A stretch of DNA of 42,170 bases from a bacterium (GTDB taxonomy: Bacteria; Cyanobacteriota; Vampirovibrionia; Gastranaerophilales; Gastranaerophilaceae), in NCBI GenBank assembly GCA_017942035.1, contig JAGAVG010000014.1, positions 1 through 42,170 on the forward strand, in the 5' to 3' direction. Position numbers and translations under genes: made by a program. Under the pieces are notes generated by a model. That model saw only the letters and a list, made by a program, of their open reading frames with translations. It was not told where the DNA came from and ran no database searches. Shown in pieces: positions 14,809 to 22,373 of the stretch. How positions within the stretch are numbered: the first letter of the stretch is position 1; each line of letters starts with the position of its first letter.

Positions 14809-16632
14809 TTATTTTTGCAATGTTTGCATATATCGTAACTCTATATTATCAGTTAAATTACAATTTACAAAATTTTTATTAAAATTGTAACAAATATCTT
14901 TATTAAGATTATAAAATTTTTTATTTTTTCGTTTTTTATTAATAGATTTCAATATCATTAAGACTTTATGTTTCTTTAGATTTTTACTTATAACAGAAAC
15001 TGGCTTATAGTTCTGAATATAACAACCATTGATTAAATTAATTTCATTTGTATTAGACTCTGTTGTTCGATATATAAAAGAAACATCAAAATATTTAAAA
15101 AGAGGTTTAAAAGGTTCATCTTCTATTTTATCAACAATTCTGTAACTCAATGAACTATTGTTTTGTGTAATTATAAAGTGCAAACCAATTAAATTATCGC
15201 GAATTCTCAAATCTACAGGATAACCAGAATATGTTTCAAAATTTTTATTATCTATACAAAATTTTACTGTTTCATTTCCATTGTTGGATAAAAACAATAA
15301 AGGTTCGGCATTTTTCAAGTATTCAGATTTATACCCATTTTTTAAGCCTTTTTTAAGAAAAATTTTGTCCTTTGCAAAAATATTTAGACTACTACTTTCT
15401 TTCAAAATCTTTATTGAATCAATAATCATTAAATATGGCAAATTTTCATCAATAAAAATCGGTTTAACAATATTATTTGTTATAGACTTAATTAATCGAC
15501 TATTTTTCTTAAAAAAAGTCGGTGTTGCTATAATTGAAATACAATCACCAATTTCTGCAAAATTGCACTCAACATAATATCCTTCAAATACTTCGCTCTT
15601 TTTAAACAGTATAAAATCTCTTTTTGGATATCTTATTTTGAATTTATCATTAACCATAATTTCTTTTTTTTGCAATTTTATATCTTTTAAATCTATTGAA
15701 ATCGGTTTATAATAATTTTCAAAATCCGAAGTTTTTGTAAAAGTTTTATTTTCAAATATAAATTCATTTAAATTTTTATTATACTTAATTATTTCATAAA
15801 AGGAGAACTCAAAACGTTCTTTTGTATACAAAAGTTTAGGTGTAAGTATATAGAGTTCTTTATTAGTTTTTTCGTCAATTTCACAAACTTGTCCATCCCA
15901 ATTTTGATATAACAAATTAATTTTATCTTCTAATACATATTTATATTTTTCATGACTTGCTAACGTTTTAAAAGCATGACTGAACTTATTGATTTCCAAA
16001 TTAGAAATTAATATTTTATCGTTTTTTGCATTATCAAAAACACTTGTTAATAAAGCCCTATCTTTTTGAGAAATCATAGATTGAAAAATAGGGATTCCTA
16101 TCCAATCTTCTCTTTTTCTACTAATATTTTGGAATAATTTTTCAAATCTTATCTTTCCTAATTTACCATTTATCACATTATTTACATAATTTTCAAAATG
16201 ACTATATATCTCAAAATATTTTTCTTTATCATTAACCCTGAATCCTTTTTCAATAGAGTTGTCATAGAATTTTTCAGAAATAGCTTTTAAATGTAAGTAA
16301 TAATTTCGATTTGAAATATTTTTATCTTCTCCCATTTTACTTGCTGCAAATATAAAAAATGCAATAATTGCAGTTTGAGATGGGACATTATCATTAATTT
16401 CTAATTTTATATTATTTAATCTTATAATATTTTTATTTTTAGAATTCAAATATATTAATTGTTGAGAAACAGCTTTACAGAAATCATCTATAATTTCAGA
16501 TTTAACAATATTATATTCTTCGCCTATCTTTAAAAGAACATCCTCATCTACACAGAATAAAACTTCTTTATGTGCTTTATTCTCGTTAAAAAAATAATCA
16601 AATATTCTTTTATTCCAATACAGATAATCCAA
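14809..16632 (-). CDS. Unknown first gene of the helicase operon (DruB position)
   Basis: This 607-residue protein has no family I can name. It begins at TTG (16632-16630) with AAAGGAG six bases upstream; no in-frame ATG nearby fits as well. The N-terminus is distinctive: DYLYWNKRIFDYFFNENKAH then EVLFCVDEDVLLKIGEEYN, a WNxxIxxYFF start followed by a short strand-turn. A helical region (about 60-240) includes IIAFFIFAASKMGEDKN and WIGIPIFQSMISQKDRALL. The remainder is strand-rich with many phenylalanines and tyrosines and a basic tail. No membrane segment, nuclease or ATPase motif is visible. It leads the operon of four tightly packed genes ending in the DUF1998 helicase. By order it would match DruB of Druantia type I, with no druA ahead of it. 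Recognition of phage DNA is plausible but unproven. Confidence 0.75.
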   Translation of the reverse strand: MDYLYWNKRIFDYFFNENKAHKEVLFCVDEDVLLKIGEEYNIVKSEIIDDFCKAVSQQLIYLNSKNKNIIRLNNIKLEINDNVPSQTAIIAFFIFAASKMGEDKNISNRNYYLHLKAISEKFYDNSIEKGFRVNDKEKYFEIYSHFENYVNNVINGKLGKIRFEKLFQNISRKREDWIGIPIFQSMISQKDRALLTSVFDNAKNDKILISNLEINKFSHAFKTLASHEKYKYVLEDKINLLYQNWDGQVCEIDEKTNKELYILTPKLLYTKERFEFSFYEIIKYNKNLNEFIFENKTFTKTSDFENYYKPISIDLKDIKLQKKEIMVNDKFKIRYPKRDFILFKKSEVFEGYYVECNFAEIGDCISIIATPTFFKKNSRLIKSITNNIVKPIFIDENLPYLMIIDSIKILKESSSLNIFAKDKIFLKKGLKNGYKSEYLKNAEPLLFLSNNGNETVKFCIDNKNFETYSGYPVDLRIRDNLIGLHFIITQNNSSLSYRIVDKIEDEPFKPLFKYFDVSFIYRTTESNTNEINLINGCYIQNYKPVSVISKNLKKHKVLMILKSINKKRKNKKFYNLNKDICYNFNKNFVNCNLTDNIELRYMQTLQK

Positions 16633-16720
16633 AAAAACTCCTTTTATAATAAGATTATAGTAATAATAACATAAAATTTTTTTATATCAAAAAGAATATT
16701 TTTTGCTTAAAATTTCAGAG

Positions 16721-16750
16721 AATTCCCTGTTCTATACCTTACAGGGAATT
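16721..16750. repeat. Perfect 10-bp hairpin AATTCCCTGT
   Basis: AATTCCCTGT (16721-16730) and ACAGGGAATT (16741-16750) are perfectly complementary around a 10-base loop. The shorter hairpin at 16813-16839 repeats the TTCCCTG/CAGGGAA core. Neither has a clean T-tract, so both could be protein or RNA recognition elements. Confidence 0.6.
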
Positions 16751-16812
16751 TGTCCTGAAAAGCTCATGTGACAATAGTTTTAATCGCAAAAATTATCAAA
16801 AATCTGCTGATG

Positions 16813-16839
16813 TTCCCTGTTTTTTGATTTAGCAGGGAA
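16813..16839. repeat. Second TTCCCTG hairpin
   Basis: TTCCCTG (16813-16819) pairs with CAGGGAA (16833-16839), the same core as the hairpin at 16721-16750, 63 bases further on. A TTTT follows the second arm, so on the plus strand this copy could end transcription weakly. Confidence 0.5.
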
Positions 16840-16924
16840 TTTTCAGCCGAGCCTGTTGCTTGATAGACTGTTCGCACCATTTTTTAGTCTGCAAAAGAGC
16901 AATAAAACCATTTTGAAAGCATTG

Positions 16925-16949
16925 AAAGCCCGCAATTAGCGGACTTTTT
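16925..16949 (+). terminator. Likely intrinsic terminator
   Basis: AAAG-C-CCGC (16925-16933) pairs with GCGG-A-CTTT (16939-16947), with one mismatch and a five-base loop, and runs into T. On the minus strand the same hairpin is also followed by CTTTC, so it may work both ways. No plus-strand gene lies immediately upstream, so what it ends is unclear. Confidence 0.45.
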
Positions 16950-16964
16950 AAAGCAAAAATCAAA

Positions 16965-17025
16965 CAGAGAATTTATTTTACTAAAATTCTCTGCTTTTTA
17001 ATGCTTATTTCCATTAAAATTCTCT
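16965..17025. repeat. AGAGAATTT motif cluster, right end of accessory region
   Basis: CAGAGAATTT (16965-16974) and AAATTCTCTG (16984-16993) form a perfect 10-bp hairpin followed by CTTTTT; a further inverted copy is at 17017-17025. The same nine-mer forms the cluster at 871-929 beside ssrA. The clusters span about the same length, with orientations forward-forward-inverted on the left and forward-inverted-inverted on the right. Confidence 0.5.
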
Positions 17026-17040
17026 CTTTACCAGAAATCT

Positions 17041-17106
17041 AGTTTTGTAGGTCTGATTTACAAATCTGACAAAATTAAATTGTTGGCAATGCAAACCTAC
17101 AAAACT
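17041..17106. repeat. 12-bp inverted repeat, 42-base spacer
   Basis: AGTTTTGTAGGT (17041-17052) and ACCTACAAAACT (17095-17106) are perfect inverted repeats. The spacer contains a smaller dyad GATTT-AC-AAATC. The repeat lies directly upstream of the palindrome and direct repeats before the PP-loop gene, so it may be part of its control region or a recombination site. Confidence 0.55.
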
Positions 17107-17114
17107 GAGTTTCT

Positions 17115-17152
17115 TTTTACAATTGTAAAATAATTGTAAATATAATTGTAAA
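17115..17152. promoter_or_regulatory. Palindrome and three AATTGTAAA direct repeats
   Basis: TTTTACAATTGTAAAA (17115-17130) is a perfect 16-bp palindrome. Its right half starts a series of three AATTGTAAA direct repeats at 17121, 17132 and 17144, spaced 11-12 bases, about one DNA turn, on one face of the helix. This looks like an array of binding sites for a repressor of the gene starting at 17192. Confidence 0.6.
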
Positions 17153-17191
17153 GTAAGGCAAATTTATAAATTTACATGCGTTTAAGGAGTT

Positions 17192-18349
17192 ATGAATGTA
17201 GGTTCTTGTATTGTAGATAATGTTGTTAATAAAAAATTTGGGAAATTTATACGTAATAAGTTACCCAAAATGCAACAAAATAGTCGTGAACAAGCAATTA
17301 ATAGTGTTTCTGATTCAATACTAAGCGAAAAATTCTTTAAAGAAACAATGGAACGGAATTGGCAAATGCCTTATGGCGAAGCAAATGCAAGTTTTGCTAT
17401 GGATATGCTTGATTGGGGCGGAAAAGAGTTTGTAGCAGAAAGAGCTAACTTTCTATTAAATAAAACTTATTTAGTACTTGCAGAACTATATAAGGGTAAA
17501 AATGAAATAATTATTCCTTTTTCAGGTGGTAGAGATTCTTCTGCAATATTAGCAGCATCTTTGGCCTTTTTCCCAAAGAAAAGTTATACTTTGGTTTGTA
17601 TACAAAATGGAATGAGTAAAAATGCTGAAAATGTTCAAAAACAAGTTGGGTATTTGAAAAATATTTTTACAAATAAAGGTAATAAGCCTGACGTCAAAGT
17701 TGTATTTATAGATGCATCAAAGGATATTAAAAAACATGTAATCGATAGTGCATATAAGGATAAAAAGGAACTTGGTTCGCCGGCTTTATGTTCGGGTTGT
17801 AAGTTTGTTATGGAAAAAAATATCTGGAATTATGTTTTATCATCGCAATCTAAAAATAAAAGTAAAAATAAATCAATTATTTTAATGGGATATAATAAAA
17901 GTCAAGCTAATCAAAGTTGGCTTGAGCAAAGTCCTTTACAGGTTTCTCTTACTGAAAAAACTGCAAAGAATTTAGGGATAAAACTAGAAAGTCCATTGTA
18001 TAATGTTATTGAAACTCCTTATGACTCTAGAATTCTATTGGCATCATTAGGAATTCCCCTTAAACATCATAAAAATGAAATGAAATGTTGTGCCGGAGGA
18101 ATGAATCCACGTATTGTAGATTTGAAAAGACAAATCCAATTTTCATTGAAGAAGAATGAAGAAACTAATGCTTTATTATCAAAGACAGCTATTCATACAT
18201 ACGCTAAAACTAGTCCTATGCCACCTGAAATTGATTTGAGCCCCCGGGTTAGAGAACTTGAACTTGATAAATCTTTTATTGAAAATACTTTTAATACAAA
18301 AGTAGATAAACCAAAATTGGATTTGACGAACTTATATAATGTAACATAA
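17192..18349 (+). CDS. PP-loop ATPase of the PAPS-reductase/QueC/TtcA superfamily
   Basis: This 385-residue protein carries the PP-loop signature of N-type ATP pyrophosphatases: IIPFSGGRDSSAILAASLAF at about residues 107-126, with SGGRDS the ATP-binding loop. Such enzymes adenylate a substrate to insert sulfur or nitrogen into nucleosides or other molecules. Two cysteine patches follow, SPALCSGCKFVMEKNIW near 203-219 (TtcA-like PxxCSxC) and MKCCAGGMNPRIVDL near 305-320, which could bind iron-sulfur or zinc. The N-terminal 100 residues and C-terminal tail match nothing I know. The start has AGGAG only two bases before the ATG, tight but the best available. It sits beside a defence operon, so a role in DNA or nucleotide modification is possible, yet no modification partner (dnd, dpd or que cluster) adjoins it. 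Composition is AT-rich like the island. Confidence 0.8.
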   Translation: MNVGSCIVDNVVNKKFGKFIRNKLPKMQQNSREQAINSVSDSILSEKFFKETMERNWQMPYGEANASFAMDMLDWGGKEFVAERANFLLNKTYLVLAELYKGKNEIIIPFSGGRDSSAILAASLAFFPKKSYTLVCIQNGMSKNAENVQKQVGYLKNIFTNKGNKPDVKVVFIDASKDIKKHVIDSAYKDKKELGSPALCSGCKFVMEKNIWNYVLSSQSKNKSKNKSIILMGYNKSQANQSWLEQSPLQVSLTEKTAKNLGIKLESPLYNVIETPYDSRILLASLGIPLKHHKNEMKCCAGGMNPRIVDLKRQIQFSLKKNEETNALLSKTAIHTYAKTSPMPPEIDLSPRVRELELDKSFIENTFNTKVDKPKLDLTNLYNVT

Positions 18350-18440
18350 ATCAAGAATTTCTTATTTTAGTTGGTAGGAGGTGGTAAATCTGTAATTTAC
18401 AGCACCAAAAATTCAGGTGTTTCGGTAAATAAAATAATCC

Positions 18441-18458
18441 TTTTGGCAATCTCCAAAA
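18441..18458 (-). terminator. Possible terminator of the efflux operon
   Basis: TTTTGG (18441-18446) and CCAAAA (18453-18458) form a hairpin five bases past the end of the last permease gene; on the minus strand it is followed by GGATTATTTTATTT. The stem is short and the T-rich run is interrupted, so confidence is limited. Confidence 0.35.
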
Positions 18459-18462
18459 CAAA

Positions 18463-19572
18463 TCAATCCAGTTTTCTTTTAAATGTCCAGCCGGCAAGTG
18501 ATAATGTAATTATCGCTATGATGATTAATGGGATTAAATTAACAAAAACATCTTGAAATCCCATACCTTTTAAGAAAATTCCGCGTGTTAAAACCATAAA
18601 AAATCTAACGGGATTTATCCAGGTTAAATATTGCCAGAACAGTGGCATATCTTCTATTGGTGATATGAAACCTGAGAGTAAAACTGCAGGCATCTGAAAA
18701 GTTATTACACCCAAAATTGCCTGCTGCTGAGTTTTTGAAATTGACGATATAAAAAGTCCGACACCCACAATAGATAAAAGTGAGACAAAAACCGCAAGTA
18801 AAAATAACCAAATTGACCCTGCAAAAGGAACTTTAAAGCAGGTTATGACAATTAAAGTCATTATAAGCGTCAATACAAGAGCAATTATAAGCGGCGGAAT
18901 GGTTTTCCCGAGCAAAATTTCAAAAGACGATAACGGACTTACTATAAGCTGATCAAAAGTTCCCATTTCACGTTCTCTTGCGATTGAAAGAGCTGTCAAA
19001 AGCAGTGTTATAACAAGTGCCAGCATCGCAATTATTACCGTTAAAATATACCACCGATATTCTAAATTGGGATTAAACCAGTTTCTTATAACAGGATTTA
19101 TTGAAGTGCCTTGAACTCCTGTAATTTCTGAATTATAGCTGTTTATAATTTGCATTGCATAACCTCCTGCAATTGCGGCAGAATTGGTTTGTCTGCCGTC
19201 CGCTACAACAAGTACATTGACAGTTTTTTTAGATTTCACAGATGAGGCAAAATCGTTATTTATGTAAATTCCGATTTGAACTTTTTGGTTATCAATTTTT
19301 TCTTTAAATTCTTTTTCGTCAGCTACATAGGAAAATTTTCTAAATCTTGGCGAATGTTCAAATCTTGAAATAAGCTCGCGAGACTCAACAGAATTTGAGC
19401 GGTCAATTAGAGCAACATCAATATTTTTAACCTCCATAGTAATCGCGTTTGCAAAAACAAAAAGCTGTAATAGAGGCATTGCAATGATTATCCCGCGGGA
19501 CTTCGGGTCTTTCCAGATTGTAATAAATTCTTTTTTTATAAGTGCTAAAATTCGTCGGAAATATTCTATCAT
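18463..19572 (-). CDS. ABC-2 type permease, YbhR/YbhS-like
   Basis: This 369-residue inner-membrane subunit of an ABC exporter belongs to the ABC-2 permease group. A first membrane segment lies at about 26-46 (RGIIIAMPLLQLFVFANAITM). A large periplasmic domain follows to about residue 165 (NDFASSVKSKKTVNVLVVADGRQTN, GTSINPVIRNWFNPNLEYRW). Five membrane helices complete the fold, with the conserved REREMGTFDQLIVSPLSSFEILLGK coupling region and the LSGFISPIEDMPLFWQYLTWINPVRFF block. It pairs with the next-upstream permease as a heterodimer, in the pattern of E. coli ybhS-ybhR. GAGGA precedes the ATG at 19572. Last gene of the operon. Substrate unknown; the E. coli system is linked to drug and cation export. 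Confidence 0.9.
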   Translation of the reverse strand: MIEYFRRILALIKKEFITIWKDPKSRGIIIAMPLLQLFVFANAITMEVKNIDVALIDRSNSVESRELISRFEHSPRFRKFSYVADEKEFKEKIDNQKVQIGIYINNDFASSVKSKKTVNVLVVADGRQTNSAAIAGGYAMQIINSYNSEITGVQGTSINPVIRNWFNPNLEYRWYILTVIIAMLALVITLLLTALSIAREREMGTFDQLIVSPLSSFEILLGKTIPPLIIALVLTLIMTLIVITCFKVPFAGSIWLFLLAVFVSLLSIVGVGLFISSISKTQQQAILGVITFQMPAVLLSGFISPIEDMPLFWQYLTWINPVRFFMVLTRGIFLKGMGFQDVFVNLIPLIIIAIITLSLAGWTFKRKLD

Positions 19573-19619
19573 TTTAATCCTCTTTGTAGATATTTGAATT
19601 CATTTAATTAGCAATACAT

Positions 19620-20729
19620 TCAGTTTTTTAACCTCATATCAGTTGATTTGTAAACAAGAGCAAAAAGAAATAAGCCCAGAATTGTCAAGAAAAATGCATT
19701 TATCAGCCTTATACTATTTACCCCTCCCGCCATAAATTCGCTTTCAATAAAAGTTATAAAATATCTCGGCGGAAGAATCATGGTTAAAATTTGGAAAAAC
19801 TTAGGCATCGAATTTATCGGAAACATAAGCCCTGAAAGCAATAATGCAGGCAAAAATCCAATTCCTAAAGATACTTGACTCGCTAGAAATTGGTTTTTAA
19901 GTTTTGAAGAAATTGTCAATCCAACCCCGAGCAGTGTAAACAAAAACAGCGCACTGACTGAGAAAAGAACTAAAAAATTCCCTCTAAACGGGACCTTAAA
20001 AACTCCGACACAAAGAAAAACATTAAACATCATGGAAATCATTCCGAGCGTAAAATACGGAATGTATTTCCCGAGAACTATATCGATTTTTCTAACCTGC
20101 GTACTTAAAAGCGCTTCCATAGTCCCGCGTTCCCATTCACGTGCAACAACCAGCGCGGTGAGTAAAATACCGATAAGCGTCATTGTAACCGAAATTGACC
20201 CGGGCAGAATAAAATAGTGACTGTTTAAATCCTGATTATACCAGATACGCAGTTCGGGATTTACAACAACGGGATTTGCCAAACGTCTGAATTTACTTGT
20301 ATTCAGCCAGCCGTTTGCAATAGAAGTCGAGTAACTTTGAACATAATTTGCGGTATTAACTTCCGACCCATCCGTGATTATCAACAAATCACCAGATTGT
20401 CCGCGAGATAATTTTGTTGAAAAATCGTTCGGGATAATCACGGCCCCCTTAATTTTTGAGCGTGTTATAGCTTCAGTTAACTCTTTTTCATTATTAAAAA
20501 CAATTGAATTTACATATTTGCTGTGTCCGAAAGATTTAACTAACGTTGAAATTTCAGAGTTTGGATCATCATTTTTTATTCCGAGTGTAACTTTCACAGA
20601 ATCAAGATTTACTCCGTACATATAAATCAAAATTGACAATAACGGTAGAACAAATGCGATTATAATACTTGACGGATCACGAATGATTTGCAGGAATTCC
20701 TTTTTAATCAAAGCCATAAGAATTTTCAT
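19620..20729 (-). CDS. ABC-2 type permease, YbhS/YbhR-like
   Basis: This 369-residue permease is the partner of the one downstream and has the same layout: a first membrane helix (DPSSIIIAFVLPLLSILIYMYGV), a periplasmic domain with LSRGQSGDLLIITDGSEVNTANYVQ and PELRIWYNQDLNSHYFILPG, then five helices with AREWERGTMEALLSTQVRKIDIVLGKYIPYF and LLSGLMFPINSMPKFFQILTMILPPRYFI. Its ribosome binding site (GAGGAG) lies inside the last codons of the ATPase gene, five bases upstream, so the two are translationally linked. The intergenic gap to the next permease is 47 bases. It is an inner-membrane component of a TolC-coupled tripartite exporter. Confidence 0.9.
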   Translation of the reverse strand: MKILMALIKKEFLQIIRDPSSIIIAFVLPLLSILIYMYGVNLDSVKVTLGIKNDDPNSEISTLVKSFGHSKYVNSIVFNNEKELTEAITRSKIKGAVIIPNDFSTKLSRGQSGDLLIITDGSEVNTANYVQSYSTSIANGWLNTSKFRRLANPVVVNPELRIWYNQDLNSHYFILPGSISVTMTLIGILLTALVVAREWERGTMEALLSTQVRKIDIVLGKYIPYFTLGMISMMFNVFLCVGVFKVPFRGNFLVLFSVSALFLFTLLGVGLTISSKLKNQFLASQVSLGIGFLPALLLSGLMFPINSMPKFFQILTMILPPRYFITFIESEFMAGGVNSIRLINAFFLTILGLFLFALVYKSTDMRLKN

Positions 20730-20734
20730 ATTAT

Positions 20735-22360
20735 TTACTCCTCGGACTCCTTAATCAAAGTTATAAAAGTATCTTCCATTGTTGGCAATCCTTCCTCTTC
20801 CCTTGCGGGAGAGGATTTGGGTGAGGGGTTCAATAATGCAGCCTGACGTTTTAACTCATCAGGTGTACCGACCGCAATAGCTTCACCTTTATAAAAAAGG
20901 CTTATACGGTCGCAAAACTCAGCTTCATCCATAAAGTGCGTAGTAACAAGAATTGTAACACCTTTTTTGGCAAGAGAAGTTATATGATTCCAAAACTCTC
21001 GTCTTGCAATAACATCAACTCCCGAGGTCGGTTCATCCAAAAATAAAATCGGCGGATTGTGAATAAGAGCACAAGCAAGCGACAGACGCTGTTTGAATCC
21101 GAGCGGTAAATCTTCTGACTTTTGATTTTGTACATCTTGAAAGTCAAAAACTTCAATAATTTCATCAACGCGTTTTTTTCTATCAAGCAGTCCGATTCCG
21201 TAAGCTGCGGCAAAAAATTGCAAATTTTGTCTCACTGTTAATTGCCCGTAAAGCGAAAATTTTTGCGCCATATACCCCAAATTTGAGCGAGCCTTTGCAG
21301 GATTTTTCAAAATATCAATTCCCATAATTCTTGCTGTACCCGATGTCGGTTTAGTAAGTCCGCACATCATCTTAAAAGAAGTTGATTTTCCCGCGCCGTT
21401 TGGTCCTAAAAGTCCGAAAATTTCACCGCGGTTTATACAAAAAGAATTGTTTTTCACGGCGTAAAAATTCCCATATTTTTTCTCTAACTTGTCGGCTTCA
21501 ACCGTACAAGTAATTACATCTTTGCCTTTCTGAGGAGAATTCGGGAGTGAAATGCTGCTGTTTTCTCCCTCGCCCCTTGTGGGAGAGGGCTGGGGTGAGG
21601 GGTCAAAGTTGAAGGTCTTGTTATAAGTATAGTTTTCAGCAATTTTTGATGGTTCATTTTTGTATCCGCCCATAAGTTCAATAACTTTTTCCTCAAACTC
21701 CTGCGGTGTTGATGCTAAATCATGCGGTTTTCCGTTATAAATAACTTTACCCTTATCCAAAACAACTGCGGTATCAAAGCTGTGTGCTTCATCAAGATAT
21801 GCCGTTGACCAAAGAACTGTAGTTTCAGGCGAAATCATCTCCCTGACCATTTTCATCAAATCCCTGCGCGAAATCGGATCAACCCCAACTGACGGCTCAT
21901 CAAGCAGGAGAAATTCAGGAGTTCCTAAAAGCGTACAGGCAAGCCCCAGTTTCTGTTTCATTCCGCCTGATAAAGCTCCGGCAAGCCTATCTTGAAACGG
22001 TTCAAGTGAAGTAAATTCCAGCATTTTATCAAAATCGTAAGGTTGATTTTTCAAATCTGCATAAAGTTTTAAATTTTCAATAACTGTCAAATCCTCATAC
22101 AAACCGAATTTTTGAGGCATATAACCGATTTTTGAAACAAGTTCGGGCTTTTGCGTAAAAGGATTCAATCCCAAAACTTCTACATTCCCGCTATCAGGCA
22201 GAAGCAGACCGATAATCAGACGGATTAAGGTAGTTTTTCCCGCACCGTCAGCTCCGATTAAACCTGTGATTTTGCCCTTTTCTATATCAAGTGAAAGGTT
22301 ATTAATCGCAGTTAAGTTGTTAAATGTTTTTGTAAGATTTGTAATTGTGACAGTGTTCAT
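20735..22360 (-). CDS. Fused double ABC ATPase, YbhF-like, with in-frame repeat insertions
   Basis: This 541-residue ATPase has two nucleotide-binding domains in one chain and powers the two permeases. Domain 1 has Walker A GADGAGKT (36-43), signature LSGGMKQ (about 134) and Walker B LLLDEPSVGVDP, but the switch histidine is replaced in WSTAYLDEAH. Domain 2 has Walker A GPNGAGKS (about 317), a degenerate signature LPLGFKQRL (about 418), ILFLDEPTSGVD and an intact switch TTHFMDEAE. So each composite site is unequal, as in YbhF. The linker contains DPSPQPSPTRGEGE and the C-terminal tail LNPSPKSSPAREEEG: both are translations of a genomic palindromic repeat (21565-21603 and 20792-20831), inserted in frame. 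AAAGGAA precedes the ATG. A further repeat fills the gap to the upstream adaptor gene. Confidence 0.92.
   Translation of the reverse strand: MNTVTITNLTKTFNNLTAINNLSLDIEKGKITGLIGADGAGKTTLIRLIIGLLLPDSGNVEVLGLNPFTQKPELVSKIGYMPQKFGLYEDLTVIENLKLYADLKNQPYDFDKMLEFTSLEPFQDRLAGALSGGMKQKLGLACTLLGTPEFLLLDEPSVGVDPISRRDLMKMVREMISPETTVLWSTAYLDEAHSFDTAVVLDKGKVIYNGKPHDLASTPQEFEEKVIELMGGYKNEPSKIAENYTYNKTFNFDPSPQPSPTRGEGENSSISLPNSPQKGKDVITCTVEADKLEKKYGNFYAVKNNSFCINRGEIFGLLGPNGAGKSTSFKMMCGLTKPTSGTARIMGIDILKNPAKARSNLGYMAQKFSLYGQLTVRQNLQFFAAAYGIGLLDRKKRVDEIIEVFDFQDVQNQKSEDLPLGFKQRLSLACALIHNPPILFLDEPTSGVDVIARREFWNHITSLAKKGVTILVTTHFMDEAEFCDRISLFYKGEAIAVGTPDELKRQAALLNPSPKSSPAREEEGLPTMEDTFITLIKESEE
20792..20831. repeat. 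Palindromic repeat inside the ATPase gene, C-terminal copy
   Basis: A diverged copy of the repeat whose core reads CTCTCCC-ACAAGGG-GCGAGGG is found here as TCCTCTTCCCTTGCGGGAGAG followed by TTTGGGTGAGGGG. It encodes PSPKSSPAREEEG near the ATPase C-terminus without breaking the frame. Confidence 0.7.
21565..21603. repeat. Palindromic repeat inside the ATPase gene, linker copy
   Basis: CTCCCTCGCCCCTTGTGGG continues into AGAGGGCTGGGGTGAGGGG. On the coding strand it gives PSPQPSPTRGEGE, in the linker between the two ATPase domains. A 23-bp core is identical, in opposite orientation, at 29912-29934 downstream of yraN. Confidence 0.8.
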
Positions 22361-22373
22361 AAATTCCTTTATA

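Larger units (their letters stand above)
16633..17191. other. Gene-free divergent region with several hairpins
   Basis: These 559 bases separate the helicase operon from the PP-loop gene. I see no gene. The stretch holds two related GGGAATT hairpins, a likely terminator, a CAGAGAATTT hairpin, a 12-bp inverted repeat and a palindrome with three direct repeats (listed separately). For the helicase operon I find a TATAAT on the minus strand at 16659-16654 but no -35 at normal spacing. Confidence 0.6.

Noticed and set aside
7072-16632. DISARM or Dpd assignment of the helicase operon
   Set aside because: No DNA methyltransferase, phospholipase-D or DpdA (TGT-like) gene is present, and helicase and DUF1998 are in one chain as in DruE.
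16870-16882. CACCATT shared with the tmRNA 3' end (791-797), as a possible attachment core
   Set aside because: Seven bases are too few in AT-rich DNA of this length, and nothing on either side extends the match.
1476-17106. Inverted repeats at 1476-1507 and 17041-17106 as paired ends, since both contain TTTTGTA
   Set aside because: Only seven bases are shared and the spacers differ (8 and 42 bases), so relation is not supported.
17115-17152. CRISPR-like or replication-origin iterons
   Set aside because: Repeats are nine bases at 11-12-base intervals without spacers, and no replication or cas gene is near; an operator array fits better.
18380-18406. Hairpin GGTGGTAAAT/ATTTACAGCACC after the PP-loop gene as a terminator
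   Set aside because: It is followed by A, not T, on the plus strand, and no T-tract is found on the minus strand.
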